From Lachnospiraceae bacterium (GTDB lineage: Bacteria; Bacillota; Clostridia; Lachnospirales; Lachnospiraceae), in the NCBI GenBank assembly GCA_902363665.1, contig CABJAW010000004.1, positions 186,001-250,000 of the forward strand: DNA of 64,000 nt. The letters run 5' to 3'. Shown in pieces: positions 14,591 through 23,584 of the stretch. Each line of letters opens with the position of its first letter. Position 1 is the stretch's first letter. The notes below the pieces were generated by a model. That model made no database searches, was not told the DNA's origin, and was given only the letters and a program-made list of their open reading frames with translations. Both the position numbers and the translations under genes were made by a program.

Positions 14591-15382
14591 ATGCAATTTA
14601 GCTATTATCCGGGATGTACCCTGAAGAACAAGGCCAGTGATCTGGACCGGTACGCCAGGGCATGCGCCGGTGCATTGGGATTTGAACTTCAGGAGATCGA
14701 GAACTGGCAGTGCTGCGGAGGGGTATATCCGCTCGGCAGTGACGAGATCGCGACGAAGCTCTCCTCCGTACGTGCACTGAATGACGCAAAAGAGAAAGGA
14801 CAGGATCTGGTCACGCTGTGCTCGGCCTGTCATCATGTGATCAAGCGTGTCAATGACGATATGAAGCACGTGGAGGATATCCGCACCAGGGCAAACAATT
14901 ACCTGCAGCTGGAGGAACCGTATGCAGGAGAGACAAAGGTACTTCACTATCTGGAAGTGCTGCGTGATGTGGCAGGTTTTGACAAAGTGGCGGAAAAGGT
15001 GGTCCATCCGCTTACCGGCAAAAAGATCGGTGCCTATTATGGATGTCTGCTGCTCCGCCCGGGAAAGATCCTCGAATTTGACAATCCGGAGAATCCGAAG
15101 ATTCTGGAAGATTTCATCCGTGCGATCGGAGCGGAGCCGGTGATCTATCCGTACCGCAACGAATGCTGCGGAGGCTACGTTTCCCTGAAGGACAAAGAGC
15201 TTGCAGGAAACATGTGCACCGATATCATGGAGAGCGCAAAGGGATTCGGAGCAGAAATGCTGATTACGGCCTGTCCACTTTGCATGTACAATCTCAGAAA
15301 ACAGACGGCCGGTGACCTGCCGGTGGTTTACTTCACAGAGCTGCTTGCTCAGGCGCTCGGCGTAAAGGAGGAAATGGCGTGA
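14591..15382 (+). CDS. hdrB: Heterodisulfide reductase subunit B (HdrB)
   Basis: A 263-residue protein with two cysteine-rich CCG motifs. The first is YPGC, CCGG at about residue 37 and CSACHH at about 78; the second is YYGC, ECCGG at about 194 and CPLC at about 229. In HdrB of methanogens these bind two non-cubane [4Fe-4S] clusters that reduce the disulfide substrate. The start has AAAGGAG upstream. It is the first gene of an operon running to 25004 and is directly coupled to hdrC. Bacteria of this type lack coenzyme M and B, so the natural acceptor is something else. The fumarate reductase encoded downstream, which lacks CCG motifs of its own, is the candidate. Confidence 0.88.
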   Translation: MQFSYYPGCTLKNKASDLDRYARACAGALGFELQEIENWQCCGGVYPLGSDEIATKLSSVRALNDAKEKGQDLVTLCSACHHVIKRVNDDMKHVEDIRTRANNYLQLEEPYAGETKVLHYLEVLRDVAGFDKVAEKVVHPLTGKKIGAYYGCLLLRPGKILEFDNPENPKILEDFIRAIGAEPVIYPYRNECCGGYVSLKDKELAGNMCTDIMESAKGFGAEMLITACPLCMYNLRKQTAGDLPVVYFTELLAQALGVKEEMA

Positions 15383-15768
15383 ATACAGCGAAACATCAGG
15401 CGGAGCTGATCCGTGAGATCAGCGGCGTGAACCCGCTGAAATGCATGAAATGCGGAAAATGTTCTGCATCCTGTCCGTCCTACAATGAGATGGATATCAA
15501 ACCGCATCAGTTTGTCTCCTATGTGCAGAACGAAAATATAGAGGCACTCGTAAATTCGAAATCACTGTGGAAATGTCTTTCCTGTTTTGCCTGCGTGGAG
15601 CGCTGCCCGAGAAATGTGCAGCCTGGAAAACTGATCGATGCGGCAAGACAGCTGGTCCTGCGACAGAGAGGGCAGGAGTATCTTTCCCCGGATGAAGTTC
15701 CGCAGCTGCTGGATCCGGAACTGCCGCAGCAGCTTCTGGTAAGTGCATTCAGAAGATACAGGAGGTAA
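15379..15768 (+). CDS. hdrC: Heterodisulfide reductase subunit C (HdrC)
   Basis: A 129-residue ferredoxin-like protein with two [4Fe-4S] motifs, CMKCGKCSASCPSY (about residues 22-35) and CLSCFACVERCPRN (about 66-79), that carries electrons between HdrA and HdrB. The GTG start at 15379 overlaps the hdrB stop by 4 bases with AAAGGAGG upstream. Length and spacing match the HdrC family, though the N-terminal region is short. Confidence 0.87.
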   Translation: MNTAKHQAELIREISGVNPLKCMKCGKCSASCPSYNEMDIKPHQFVSYVQNENIEALVNSKSLWKCLSCFACVERCPRNVQPGKLIDAARQLVLRQRGQEYLSPDEVPQLLDPELPQQLLVSAFRRYRR

Positions 15769-15772
15769 GCGG

Positions 15773-17761
15773 ATGCAAAGGATAGGAGTATTCGTCTGTC
15801 ATTGCGGAAGTAATATCGCCGCAACCGTGGACGTAAAGAAAGTAGTGGAGATGGCCCTTAAGGAGCAGGGTGTCGTACATGCCGAGGATTACCAGTATAT
15901 GTGTTCTGAGGCAGGCCAGGCAAAAATCCAGGACGCGATCCGGGACAAAAAGCTGACCGGAGTGGTGGTATGCTCCTGCTCACCGCGTATGCATGAGACG
16001 ACTTTCCGCAACGCGGCAAAGCGTGCCGGTCTGAATCCGTACATGGTGGAGATCGCAAACATCCGTGAGCACTGCTCCTGGATCCACAAGGATATGCAGG
16101 AGGCGACGGAAAAGGCAGTGATCCTGATGCGGGCCGCTGTCGCAAAGGTAAATTTAAATGCACCGCTTCAGCCGGGCGAGAGCCTTGTGACGAAGCGTGC
16201 GCTTGTAATTGGCGGCGGTATCGCCGGAATCCAGACGGCGCTCGACATCGCAGAGGCAGGCTATCCGGTCGATATTGTGGAAAAAACTCCGAGTATCGGA
16301 GGAAGAATGTCACAGCTGGACAAGACGTTCCCGACGCTCGACTGCTCGGCGTGTATTCTGACTCCGAAGATGGTGGAGGCAAATACGCATCCGAATATTA
16401 CGCTTTATACCTACAGTGAAGTAGAAAAGGTAAGCGGTTTTGTAGGTGATTTCACGGTTGATATCCGTAAAAAAGCGAGAAGTGTCGATATGAGCAAGTG
16501 TACGGGCTGCGGCGTCTGCCAGGAGAAATGCCCGAACAAGAAGATCCCGAGCGAGTTCAACCGCGGGCTTGGCAGCCGGACCGCGATCTACACACCGTTT
16601 GCACAGGCAATTCCGAACGTGCCGGTGATTGACCGCGAGCACTGTACAAAATTTAAGACCGGAAAGTGCGGCGTCTGCTCAAAGGTCTGCCAGGCGGGAG
16701 CAATCGATTACGATCAGAAGGATGAGATCATCACACAGAAGTACGGCGCGATTGTGGTAGCGACGGGCTTCGATATGATCAAACTTGATAAATATGACGA
16801 GTATGCCTATGCGCAGAGCAAGGATGTCATCACATCCCTTGAGCTGGAGCGTATCATGAATGCCGCAGGTCCGACAAAGGGACATCTGGAGCGTCTCTCT
16901 GACGGAAAGGCACCGAAGGAAATGGTATTTATCCAGTGTGTCGGAAGCCGCTGCGCGGACGACCGCGGAAAGAGCTACTGTTCGAAGATCTGCTGTATGT
17001 ACACGGCAAAGCATGCAATGCTGATCCGCGACAAATATCCGGATGTAAACGTAACAGTATTTTATATCGATGTCCGTACACCTGGCAAGAACTTCGATGA
17101 GTTCTACAGAAGGGCAGTGGAGGAGTACGGAGTCAATTACATAAAGGGTCAGGTAGGAAAGGTTATCCCGCAGCCAGATGGAAAGCTTCTCGTGCGCGGT
17201 GTGGATCTGATCGACAACCGCCAGATCTTAAAGGAAGCAGATATGGTTGTTCTGGCAGCGGCGATTGAGCCGAATCCGGATGTAAGAAAGATCGCGACCA
17301 TGCTGACTGCAAGCATTGATACAAACAACTTCCTGACCGAGGCACATGCGAAGCTGCGTCCGGTAGAGTCTCCGACTGCAGGTATCTTCCTCTCCGGTGT
17401 GTGCCAGGGACCGAAGGATATCCCGGAGACCGTTTCACAGGCAGGTGCGGCGGCAGTAAAGGCCATCGGACTGCTTGCAAAAGACAAACTGATGACGAAT
17501 CCGTGTACGGCGCAGGCGGACGAGCTTTTATGCAACGGCTGTTCCCAGTGTGCAAATGTGTGCCCGTACGGCGCGATTTCCTATGAAGAAAAGCAGGTAA
17601 ACGATCACGGTATCCGTGAAGTCCGGCGTGTCGCACAGGTAAATACGGCGCTGTGCCAGGGCTGCGGAGCATGTACCGTAACGTGTCCGTCCGGCGCAAT
17701 GGACCTGCAGGGCTTTTCAAACAGACAGATTCTTGCGGAGGTAGATGCAATATGTCGATAG
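15773..17761 (+). CDS. hdrA: Heterodisulfide reductase subunit A (HdrA), FAD and Fe-S protein
   Basis: The 662-residue electron-bifurcating flavin subunit. The frame is open from 15743 but ATG 15773 has GGAGGT at 15761-15766 and begins with the typical MQRIGVFVCHCGSN. Order: N-terminal Fe-S domain (CHCG, CSEAG, VVCSCSPRMHE; about residues 10-105), FAD-binding GGGIAGIQTALDIAEAG (about 147-163) with GGRMSQLDKTFPTLDCSAC, inserted ferredoxin motif CTGCGVCQEKCPNKK, CSKVCQAGA, a second FAD-related region, and C-terminal CNGCSQCANVCPYGAI and CQGCGACTVTCPSGAM. This is the full-length HdrA plan. In known complexes HdrA splits electron pairs between a high-potential acceptor through HdrB and ferredoxin. 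Confidence 0.9.
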   Translation: MQRIGVFVCHCGSNIAATVDVKKVVEMALKEQGVVHAEDYQYMCSEAGQAKIQDAIRDKKLTGVVVCSCSPRMHETTFRNAAKRAGLNPYMVEIANIREHCSWIHKDMQEATEKAVILMRAAVAKVNLNAPLQPGESLVTKRALVIGGGIAGIQTALDIAEAGYPVDIVEKTPSIGGRMSQLDKTFPTLDCSACILTPKMVEANTHPNITLYTYSEVEKVSGFVGDFTVDIRKKARSVDMSKCTGCGVCQEKCPNKKIPSEFNRGLGSRTAIYTPFAQAIPNVPVIDREHCTKFKTGKCGVCSKVCQAGAIDYDQKDEIITQKYGAIVVATGFDMIKLDKYDEYAYAQSKDVITSLELERIMNAAGPTKGHLERLSDGKAPKEMVFIQCVGSRCADDRGKSYCSKICCMYTAKHAMLIRDKYPDVNVTVFYIDVRTPGKNFDEFYRRAVEEYGVNYIKGQVGKVIPQPDGKLLVRGVDLIDNRQILKEADMVVLAAAIEPNPDVRKIATMLTASIDTNNFLTEAHAKLRPVESPTAGIFLSGVCQGPKDIPETVSQAGAAAVKAIGLLAKDKLMTNPCTAQADELLCNGCSQCANVCPYGAISYEEKQVNDHGIREVRRVAQVNTALCQGCGACTVTCPSGAMDLQGFSNRQILAEVDAICR

Positions 17762-18195
17762 AGCGAAGCGAAGAATTCAGACCGAAAATTGTAGCGTTCT
17801 GCTGTAACTGGTGCAGCTACGCAGGCGCGGATCTGGCGGGAAGCAGCCGTCTGTCCTACCCGGCAGATGTCAAGATCATCCGGGTCCCGTGCTCCTGCCG
17901 TGTGAATCCGATGTTTATTTTAAGAGCCTTTGAAAAGGGTGCGGATGGTGTGATCCTGTGCGGATGCCATCCGGGAGACTGCCACTATACCAGCGGAAAC
18001 TTTTACGCGAGAAGACGTATGACCCTTCTCTTTTCCATGCTGGATTACCTCGGAGTGGAAAACGGCCGTACCCGTGTCGAGTGGGTATCTGCTGCAGAGG
18101 GCGTGAAGTTTTCCGCTACCATGAATGAATTTGTCGAGAAGATTTACAGTCTCGGCAAAAACGTGAGATTGGGGGATATAAGATGCAGGAACTGA
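17752..18195 (+). CDS. MvhD/FlxD-type hydrogenase iron-sulfur subunit
   Basis: The 147-residue product starts at ATG 17752, inside the end of hdrA (10-base overlap). Conserved cysteine pattern: AFCCNWCSYAGADLAG, VPCSCRV and CGCHPGDCHYTSGN, which bind a [2Fe-2S] cluster in MvhD. Such subunits connect HdrA to an electron input module, either a hydrogenase (Mvh) or an NADH-oxidising Flx module. Since no [NiFe] hydrogenase is adjacent and Flx-type genes follow, the FlxD assignment is favoured. Confidence 0.87.
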   Translation: MSIERSEEFRPKIVAFCCNWCSYAGADLAGSSRLSYPADVKIIRVPCSCRVNPMFILRAFEKGADGVILCGCHPGDCHYTSGNFYARRRMTLLFSMLDYLGVENGRTRVEWVSAAEGVKFSATMNEFVEKIYSLGKNVRLGDIRCRN

Positions 18196-19157
18196 TCAGA
18201 CGGGCAAAAGAACTGCTGGCAGACGGAACGGTAGTCCGTGTGCTTGGCTGGAAGGCCGGAGACATGCCGTGGAATCCGGAACCGGCTTTCTTTGAAAACG
18301 AAGAAGAGTTAAAAGATTTTGTATATGACGGCTTTTGCGGAGCGAACTTAAGCAAGATGATGATCGAGGCATCAAAGCTGGACGGAAAGACGATGGTCTG
18401 TTTAAAACCGTGCGATACGTACAGCTTCAACCAGCTGCTCAGCGAGCACCGTGTGGACCGCGAAAAAGCATACATCGTCGGAGTCGGCTGCAAGGGCAAG
18501 CTTGATATCGAAAAAATTCGATCCATTGGAATCCGCGGAATCAGAAAGATAGAGGGTGCTTCTTTGGAGGATGCGGCAGATACGTTAAAGTTTGAGACCG
18601 CATCGGGAGAAAAGACATGTGCCTATGCAGATGCAATGCTGGGCCGCTGCCATGTCTGCAAGGGCAAGGAGCATCAGATCTATGACGAGCTGATCGGCGA
18701 GTCGAAGGATACGAAGGATCAGGAGCGTTTCACCGAGGTAGAGCGGATTGAGGCGATGAGCCCGCAGGAGCGTTTTGCGTATTTCCAGAGCGAACTGAGC
18801 AAGTGCATCCGCTGTAACGCCTGCAGAAATGTCTGCCCGGCCTGCAGCTGCCGTAAGTGTGTATTTGACAGCAACAAGTTCGACAGTGCACAGAAGGCAA
18901 ATGTGGATTCCTTTGAGGAGAAGATGTTCCATATCATCCGTGCTTTCCACGTGGCTGGCAGATGTACCGACTGCGGAGAGTGCAGCCGCGTATGTCCGCA
19001 GGGCATTCCGCTTCACCTCTTCAACCGGAAATTCATCAAGGATATTGATGAGCTTTATGGAACGTATCAGGCAGGCGAAGCAGTCGTGGAGCGCAGTCCG
19101 CTGACGAGCTACACCTTTGAGGACGCAGAGCCTGGAATTGTGGCAGAAAGGGGATAA
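18183..19157 (+). CDS. FlxC-like 4Fe-4S dicluster protein
   Basis: The 324-residue product overlaps the previous gene by 13 bases. The N-terminal part resembles F420-dehydrogenase/FrhB-type redox proteins (CGANLSKMM, KPCDTYSF, VGVGCKGK; about residues 56-105), followed by CHVCKGKEH. The C-terminal half holds two ferredoxin motifs, CIRCNACRNVCPACSCRKC (about 207-225) and CTDCGECSRVCPQGIP (about 262-277). The order MvhD-like, dicluster, dicluster, FAD/NAD-binding matches the FlxABCD module described in Desulfovibrio (in reverse order), in which FlxB and FlxC relay electrons. Whether this is FlxC or FlxB is assigned by size and place only. Confidence 0.72.
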   Translation: MQELIRRAKELLADGTVVRVLGWKAGDMPWNPEPAFFENEEELKDFVYDGFCGANLSKMMIEASKLDGKTMVCLKPCDTYSFNQLLSEHRVDREKAYIVGVGCKGKLDIEKIRSIGIRGIRKIEGASLEDAADTLKFETASGEKTCAYADAMLGRCHVCKGKEHQIYDELIGESKDTKDQERFTEVERIEAMSPQERFAYFQSELSKCIRCNACRNVCPACSCRKCVFDSNKFDSAQKANVDSFEEKMFHIIRAFHVAGRCTDCGECSRVCPQGIPLHLFNRKFIKDIDELYGTYQAGEAVVERSPLTSYTFEDAEPGIVAERG

Positions 19158-19160
19158 GGC

Positions 19161-20204
19161 ATGTATCAGATTGCGAAAGAAAAGCTTCCGGAACTGTTCC
19201 GGAAAATTACGCAGACCCGGGAACTGTATCTGCCGGTAGAAACCTGCGGCCAGGTAAATTATGCGCCGTGGAGTGAGGATGCAAAGGTGGATCTGGATAC
19301 CTTAAAGACAGTAAAATCTGCAAAGGACGCGTTCTTCCCGCAGAGTGAGAACCTCTACACCTGCTACCGGGACGGAAAGAAGATTTCGATCACACCACAG
19401 GAGCTTAAGGAGCAGCCGTTTGTTGTATTCGGTATGAAAGCGTGTGACCTGCGTGGTGTGGAAGTGCTTGATAAGGTATTTCTGGCAGATCCGGTGGATA
19501 CTTTTTATGCGGCAAGACGGGATCACGGCACGATCGTGGCGATGGCCTGTCACGAACCGGAGGATTCCTGCTTCTGTAAGGCGTTTGGGATCGACTGTGC
19601 GGAGCCGAAGGCGGATGTAGCCGTCTGGACGGCCGGAGAAGTCCTGTACTGGAAGGCACAGAGCGAAAAAGGTGAAGCACTGACTGAGCTGGTAAAAGAT
19701 CTGCTGGAAGAAGCGGCAGACGGCGAAGAAAAAGTGGAAGCAGAAAAGGACAGGATCCACAAGATCGCAGAAGCGCTTCCGTATATGCAGCTTTCCCTGG
19801 AAGGCTGGGGCGGCGATGTGCTTGAGGAAAAATTCAATTCTCCGCTGTGGGAGAAGCTGTACCGCCCATGTCTGGCGTGCGGCACCTGCACCTTTGTGTG
19901 CCCGACGTGCCAGTGCTACGATATCAAAGACTACGATACGGGCCACGGGATCCAGAGATACCGCTGCTGGGATTCGTGTATGTATTCCGACTTTACAATG
20001 ATGGCACACGGAAACAACCGAACGAGCCAGATGCAGCGTTTCCGTCAGAGATTTATGCACAAGCTGGTTTATTTCCCGGCAAATAACGACGGCATGTTTT
20101 CCTGTACCGGCTGTGGCCGCTGCGTGGAAAAATGTCCGCAGTCCCTGAATATTGTGAAGGTGATCAAAGCATTTGCGGCGCAGGGAGGAAAAACGAATGA
20201 GTGA
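19161..20204 (+). CDS. FlxB-like 4Fe-4S dicluster protein
   Basis: The 347-residue product resembles the beta subunits of cytoplasmic sulfhydrogenases and anaerobic sulfite reductase A (4Fe-4S dicluster family). Visible features are GMKACDLRGVEVLDKVF (about residues 93-109), CHEPEDSCFCKAF (about 131-143), then CLACGTCTFVCPTCQCYD (about 237-254) and CTGCGRCVEKCPQSLN (about 315-330). It starts 4 bases after the previous stop, preceded by AAAGGGG. Its product would pass electrons from the FAD/NAD subunit encoded next to the FlxC-like protein. Not to be confused with a [NiFe] hydrogenase component: no large subunit is present. Confidence 0.75.
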   Translation: MYQIAKEKLPELFRKITQTRELYLPVETCGQVNYAPWSEDAKVDLDTLKTVKSAKDAFFPQSENLYTCYRDGKKISITPQELKEQPFVVFGMKACDLRGVEVLDKVFLADPVDTFYAARRDHGTIVAMACHEPEDSCFCKAFGIDCAEPKADVAVWTAGEVLYWKAQSEKGEALTELVKDLLEEAADGEEKVEAEKDRIHKIAEALPYMQLSLEGWGGDVLEEKFNSPLWEKLYRPCLACGTCTFVCPTCQCYDIKDYDTGHGIQRYRCWDSCMYSDFTMMAHGNNRTSQMQRFRQRFMHKLVYFPANNDGMFSCTGCGRCVEKCPQSLNIVKVIKAFAAQGGKTNE

Positions 20205-21051
20205 ATGTACATGTCATAAAAATTACAGTCTGGATACGCTGATCCCGAAGGTCGGCATCATCACAGATATCCGGGAGGAGACGCCGGATGTAAAGACATT
20301 CCGTGTCAATGCGCCGGAGGGCGGCAAGCTGTTTGAGCATATGCCGGGCCAGTGCGCAATGCTGTGTGAGCCGGGCGTAAGCGAGGGAATGTTTTCCATC
20401 ACCTCCTCGCCGACAAATAAGGAGTATCAGGAGTTCAGCATCAAGAAATGCGGCAGCCTGACGAGCTATCTGCACAGCCTTGAGGTGGGCGATGAGATCA
20501 CCGTCCGTGGGCCTTACGGCAACCATTTTCCGGTGGAGGATAAGCTGAAAGGAAAGGATCTGCTGTTCATTGCCGGAGGAATCGGTCTTGCACCGCTTCG
20601 TTCCGTGATCAATTATGTGCTGGACAACCGCGAGGATTATGGTACGGTGGATATCCTTTACGGATCCAGGTCGGCAGATGATCTGGTGCAGTTAAAGGAA
20701 ATTCAGGAGGTCTGGATGAAGGCGAAGGATGTTCACGTTTATCTGACGATCGACCGCCCGCAGGAAGGCTGGGACGGCCATGTCGGCTTTGTACCGGCTT
20801 ACTTAAAGGAGCTTGGATTTGCGACAGATAAGACGGCGCTGATCTGCGGACCGCCAATCATGATCAAATTTGTTCTGCAGGGACTGCAGGAGCTTGGCTT
20901 TTCGACAAACCAGGTCTATACCACGCTGGAGCTGCGCATGAAGTGCGGCATCGGAAAATGCGGCAGATGCAATGTCGGTTCAAAATATGTCTGCAAGGAT
21001 GGCCCGGTATTTCGCTGCGATGAGCTCAATGAGCTTCCAAATGAATATTGA
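20197..21051 (+). CDS. FlxA-like FAD/NAD(P)-binding oxidoreductase
   Basis: The 284-residue ferredoxin-NADP+ reductase-fold subunit. ATG 20197 overlaps the previous stop by 8 bases and has GGGAGGA upstream. Residues about 15-105 form the FAD domain (FSITSSPTN contacts flavin); LFIAGGIGLAPLRSVINYV (about 124-142) is the nucleotide-binding loop; LICGPPIMIKFV follows; the C-terminal cysteines in KCGIGKCGRCNVGSKYVC bind a [2Fe-2S] cluster, as in dihydroorotate dehydrogenase PyrK and sulfhydrogenase gamma subunits. It is the expected entry point for NADH electrons into the Hdr-Flx complex. Confidence 0.82.
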   Translation: MSECTCHKNYSLDTLIPKVGIITDIREETPDVKTFRVNAPEGGKLFEHMPGQCAMLCEPGVSEGMFSITSSPTNKEYQEFSIKKCGSLTSYLHSLEVGDEITVRGPYGNHFPVEDKLKGKDLLFIAGGIGLAPLRSVINYVLDNREDYGTVDILYGSRSADDLVQLKEIQEVWMKAKDVHVYLTIDRPQEGWDGHVGFVPAYLKELGFATDKTALICGPPIMIKFVLQGLQELGFSTNQVYTTLELRMKCGIGKCGRCNVGSKYVCKDGPVFRCDELNELPNEY

Positions 21052-21148
21052 TGCAGAGTATACGATGATGGGTCAGAGCCGGTTTCAGAAACAGGCTGGA
21101 AAGGCTCTGAATGCAGCAACGAAGCGGATACAGGAGGAGTTACCGAAA

Positions 21149-21826
21149 ATGACAACAAATATGGTAAACGTATATTTTTACGGAAAAAAATACAGTGTGC
21201 CGGCTGATCTGACGATCATGACGGCAATGGAATATGCCGGATACACCTTAAAGCGTGGCTGCGGCTGCCGCCACGGCTTCTGCGGTGCATGCGCGACGAT
21301 TTACCGGATCAAGGGAAAAAATGAGCTGAAGACGTGCCTTGCCTGTCAGACACAGGTGGAGGAGGGCATGTATGTGGCAAGCATCCCGTTCTTTCCGACC
21401 GATAAAAGAACGTATGAGATCGAGGATCTGAAGCCGAATCAGCAGGTGATGATGGAGCTTTATCCGGAAATCTACAGCTGCATCGGCTGCAATGCCTGTA
21501 CGAAGGCGTGTACGCAGAATCTGAACGTTATGCAGTATATTGCATATGCACAGCGCGGCGAGCTGGAGAAGTGCGCAGAGGAGTCCTTTGACTGTGTAGG
21601 CTGCGGATGCTGCAGCGTGCGCTGCCCGGCAGGCATTTCTCATCCGATGGTCGGACTGCTTGCAAGACGGCTGACCGGAAAGTACATTGAGCCGGAATCA
21701 AAGCACCTGACGAAGCGTGTGGAGGAGATTCACGAGGGCAGGTACGACGCACTGATTGAGCAGATCATGCAGAAACCGATCACGGAAATGGAAGAGCTTT
21801 ATAATACACGGGAAATTGAGAAATAA
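21149..21826 (+). CDS. Fumarate reductase/succinate dehydrogenase iron-sulfur subunit
   Basis: The frame is open from 20972; ATG 21149 is chosen because CAGGAGGAG precedes it by 9 bases and the product (225 residues) then begins like SdhB/FrdB. ATG 21041, overlapping the FlxA stop, is an alternative with a poor ribosome site. [2Fe-2S] motif CGCRHGFCGACA...CLAC (about residues 32-65), then CIGCNACTKACTQN (about 111-124) and CVGCGCCSVRCPAGIS (about 150-165). There is no membrane-anchor subunit nearby. The thiol:fumarate reductase TfrB of methanogens has a fused HdrB-like CCG domain at this point; here it is absent, and a separate hdrB lies in the same operon. Confidence 0.82.
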   Translation: MTTNMVNVYFYGKKYSVPADLTIMTAMEYAGYTLKRGCGCRHGFCGACATIYRIKGKNELKTCLACQTQVEEGMYVASIPFFPTDKRTYEIEDLKPNQQVMMELYPEIYSCIGCNACTKACTQNLNVMQYIAYAQRGELEKCAEESFDCVGCGCCSVRCPAGISHPMVGLLARRLTGKYIEPESKHLTKRVEEIHEGRYDALIEQIMQKPITEMEELYNTREIEK

Positions 21827-21840
21827 GGAGGGACACAGTC

Positions 21841-23442
21841 ATGTTTACACCGGAAATGATGGAATCGGTAAAAAAGGTGGAGGCGACAAGAGCGTCCCGG
21901 CTTGGCATGGAACCACGCCGTATGAGCGCAGAGGAAAAGGATCAGCTGCTTCGTGAGTTTCATCCGGATTACCGTGCGGAAGCATTTGAGGAAATCAAGG
22001 TAGGCCCGAATAAAGGGCAGAAGGCAAATAAAGAGCTGGTACATATGCTGCATTCCAACAGCCGTCTTCTGAAGGACCACGTGGATCTTTCAAAGATCGA
22101 TTATGATGTGGATGTGCTTGTCATCGGCGGCGGCGGAGCAGGTGCTTCCGCAGCAATTGAGGCACATGAGGCAGGCGCGGATGTTATGATCGTGACGAAG
22201 CTTCGAATCGGAGATGCCAATACGATGATGGCAGAGGGCGGCATTCAGGCAGCGGATAAAGAAAATGATTCTCCGGTACAGCATTATCTTGATGCATTTG
22301 GCGGCGGGCATTTTGCGGCAAGGCCGGAGCTTCTGAAAAAGCTGGTCATGGAGGCACCGGATGCGATCAAGTGGCTGAATGAGCTGGGCGTTATGTTTGA
22401 CAAGGACGCAGACGGCACAATGATCACGACGCACGGAGGCGGAACCTCCAGAAAGAGAATGCATGCGTGCAAGGATTATTCCGGCGCTGAGATCATGCGT
22501 ACCCTGCGTGATGAAGTCATCAACCGTGGTATCCCGGTAGTGGAGTTTACCTCCGCAGTGGAGCTGATCCGCGATGAGAAGAATCAGGTGGCAGGTGCCG
22601 TTCTTCTGAACATGGAGACTGGAGATTATCTGGTAGCAAGGGCAAAGACCGTCATCATCGCAACAGGCGGTGCAGGCCGTATGCATTATCAGGGCTTTGC
22701 AACATCAAACCATTACGGGGCAACCGCAGACGGACTGATCCTTGGATACCGTCTCGGCGCACCGCTTCTGTATCAGGATACGATTCAGTACCATCCGACC
22801 GGTGTTGCGTACCCGGCACAGATCTTTGGGGCACTTGTAACAGAGAAGGTACGTTCCATCGGAGCGATGCTGGTCAACTGTGACGGCGAAGCCTTTATGC
22901 ATCCGCTTGAGACAAGAGACGTTTCTGCAGCATCGATCATCCGTGAGTGCACGGCAAGAGGCAAGGGAGTGACAACGCCGCTTGGTACCGGTGTATGGCT
23001 GGATACTCCTATGATTGAGCAGCTGCACGGAGAAGGCACGATCGAAAAGCGCATTCCGGCAATGCTCCGTATGTACCTGAATTACGGTATTGATATGAGA
23101 AAGCTCCCGATCCTGATTTACCCGACGCTGCACTATCAGAACGGCGGTCTGGAGATCGGCGGGGACGGCTTCACAAAGGTGATCGACAATCTGCTTGTTG
23201 CAGGTGAGGCAGTCGGCGGCATCCACGGAAGAAACCGTCTGATGGGCAACTCCCTTCTGGATATCATCGTATTCGGCCGCGACGCAGGAAAGGCAGCGGC
23301 TGCAAAGGCGAAGAACGTAACGCTTGGCACGATGAACCTTGACCATGTGACACAGTATGCAAAAGAGCTGGAAGAGGCAGGACTGGATACGGGAGACGTA
23401 TCACCGCTGCTGCTGCCACACTACGCAAGACATGAGCGGTAA
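21841..23442 (+). CDS. Fumarate reductase flavoprotein subunit (soluble type)
   Basis: The 533-residue FAD subunit of the fumarate reductase/succinate dehydrogenase/L-aspartate oxidase family; here expected to reduce fumarate to succinate. Visible features are the dinucleotide loop VLVIGGGGAGASAAIEA (about residues 90-106), DANTMMAEGGIQ (about 123-134), THGGGTSRKRMHACKDYSG, the active-site motif QYHPTGV (about 316-322), ETRDVSAASIIRE with the catalytic-arginine region, and GEAVGGIHGRNRLMGNSLLD near the C-terminus. In the motif that carries the FAD-linking histidine in E. coli FrdA (SHTxAAEGG), asparagine is found (ANTMMAEGG), so FAD is probably not covalently bound. The start has AAGGAGGGAC upstream. 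Confidence 0.83.
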   Translation: MFTPEMMESVKKVEATRASRLGMEPRRMSAEEKDQLLREFHPDYRAEAFEEIKVGPNKGQKANKELVHMLHSNSRLLKDHVDLSKIDYDVDVLVIGGGGAGASAAIEAHEAGADVMIVTKLRIGDANTMMAEGGIQAADKENDSPVQHYLDAFGGGHFAARPELLKKLVMEAPDAIKWLNELGVMFDKDADGTMITTHGGGTSRKRMHACKDYSGAEIMRTLRDEVINRGIPVVEFTSAVELIRDEKNQVAGAVLLNMETGDYLVARAKTVIIATGGAGRMHYQGFATSNHYGATADGLILGYRLGAPLLYQDTIQYHPTGVAYPAQIFGALVTEKVRSIGAMLVNCDGEAFMHPLETRDVSAASIIRECTARGKGVTTPLGTGVWLDTPMIEQLHGEGTIEKRIPAMLRMYLNYGIDMRKLPILIYPTLHYQNGGLEIGGDGFTKVIDNLLVAGEAVGGIHGRNRLMGNSLLDIIVFGRDAGKAAAAKAKNVTLGTMNLDHVTQYAKELEEAGLDTGDVSPLLLPHYARHER

Positions 23443-23584
23443 ACGGGAATAGCATCTTACAGCGATTGCAAGGAAGAAAAGAACCTGTTACAATTGAGAA
23501 AAACAGTCAGCAGAAAATCAGAATGCAGAAATATCTGGTTAAAAACGACGGATGGTCTGCTGAGCATGGACAGGAGGAATGAAA
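23443..23584. other. Spacer before the fumarase genes
   Basis: 142 bases with no recognised hairpin terminator. CAGGAGG before 23585 serves fumarase alpha. Read-through from the fumarate reductase genes is likely. Confidence 0.4.

Noticed and set aside
18183..20204. [NiFe] hydrogenase or sulfite reductase assignment for the two dicluster proteins
   Set aside because: No large subunit or sirohaem protein is adjacent; order and the MvhD and FAD/NAD subunits fit an Flx module.
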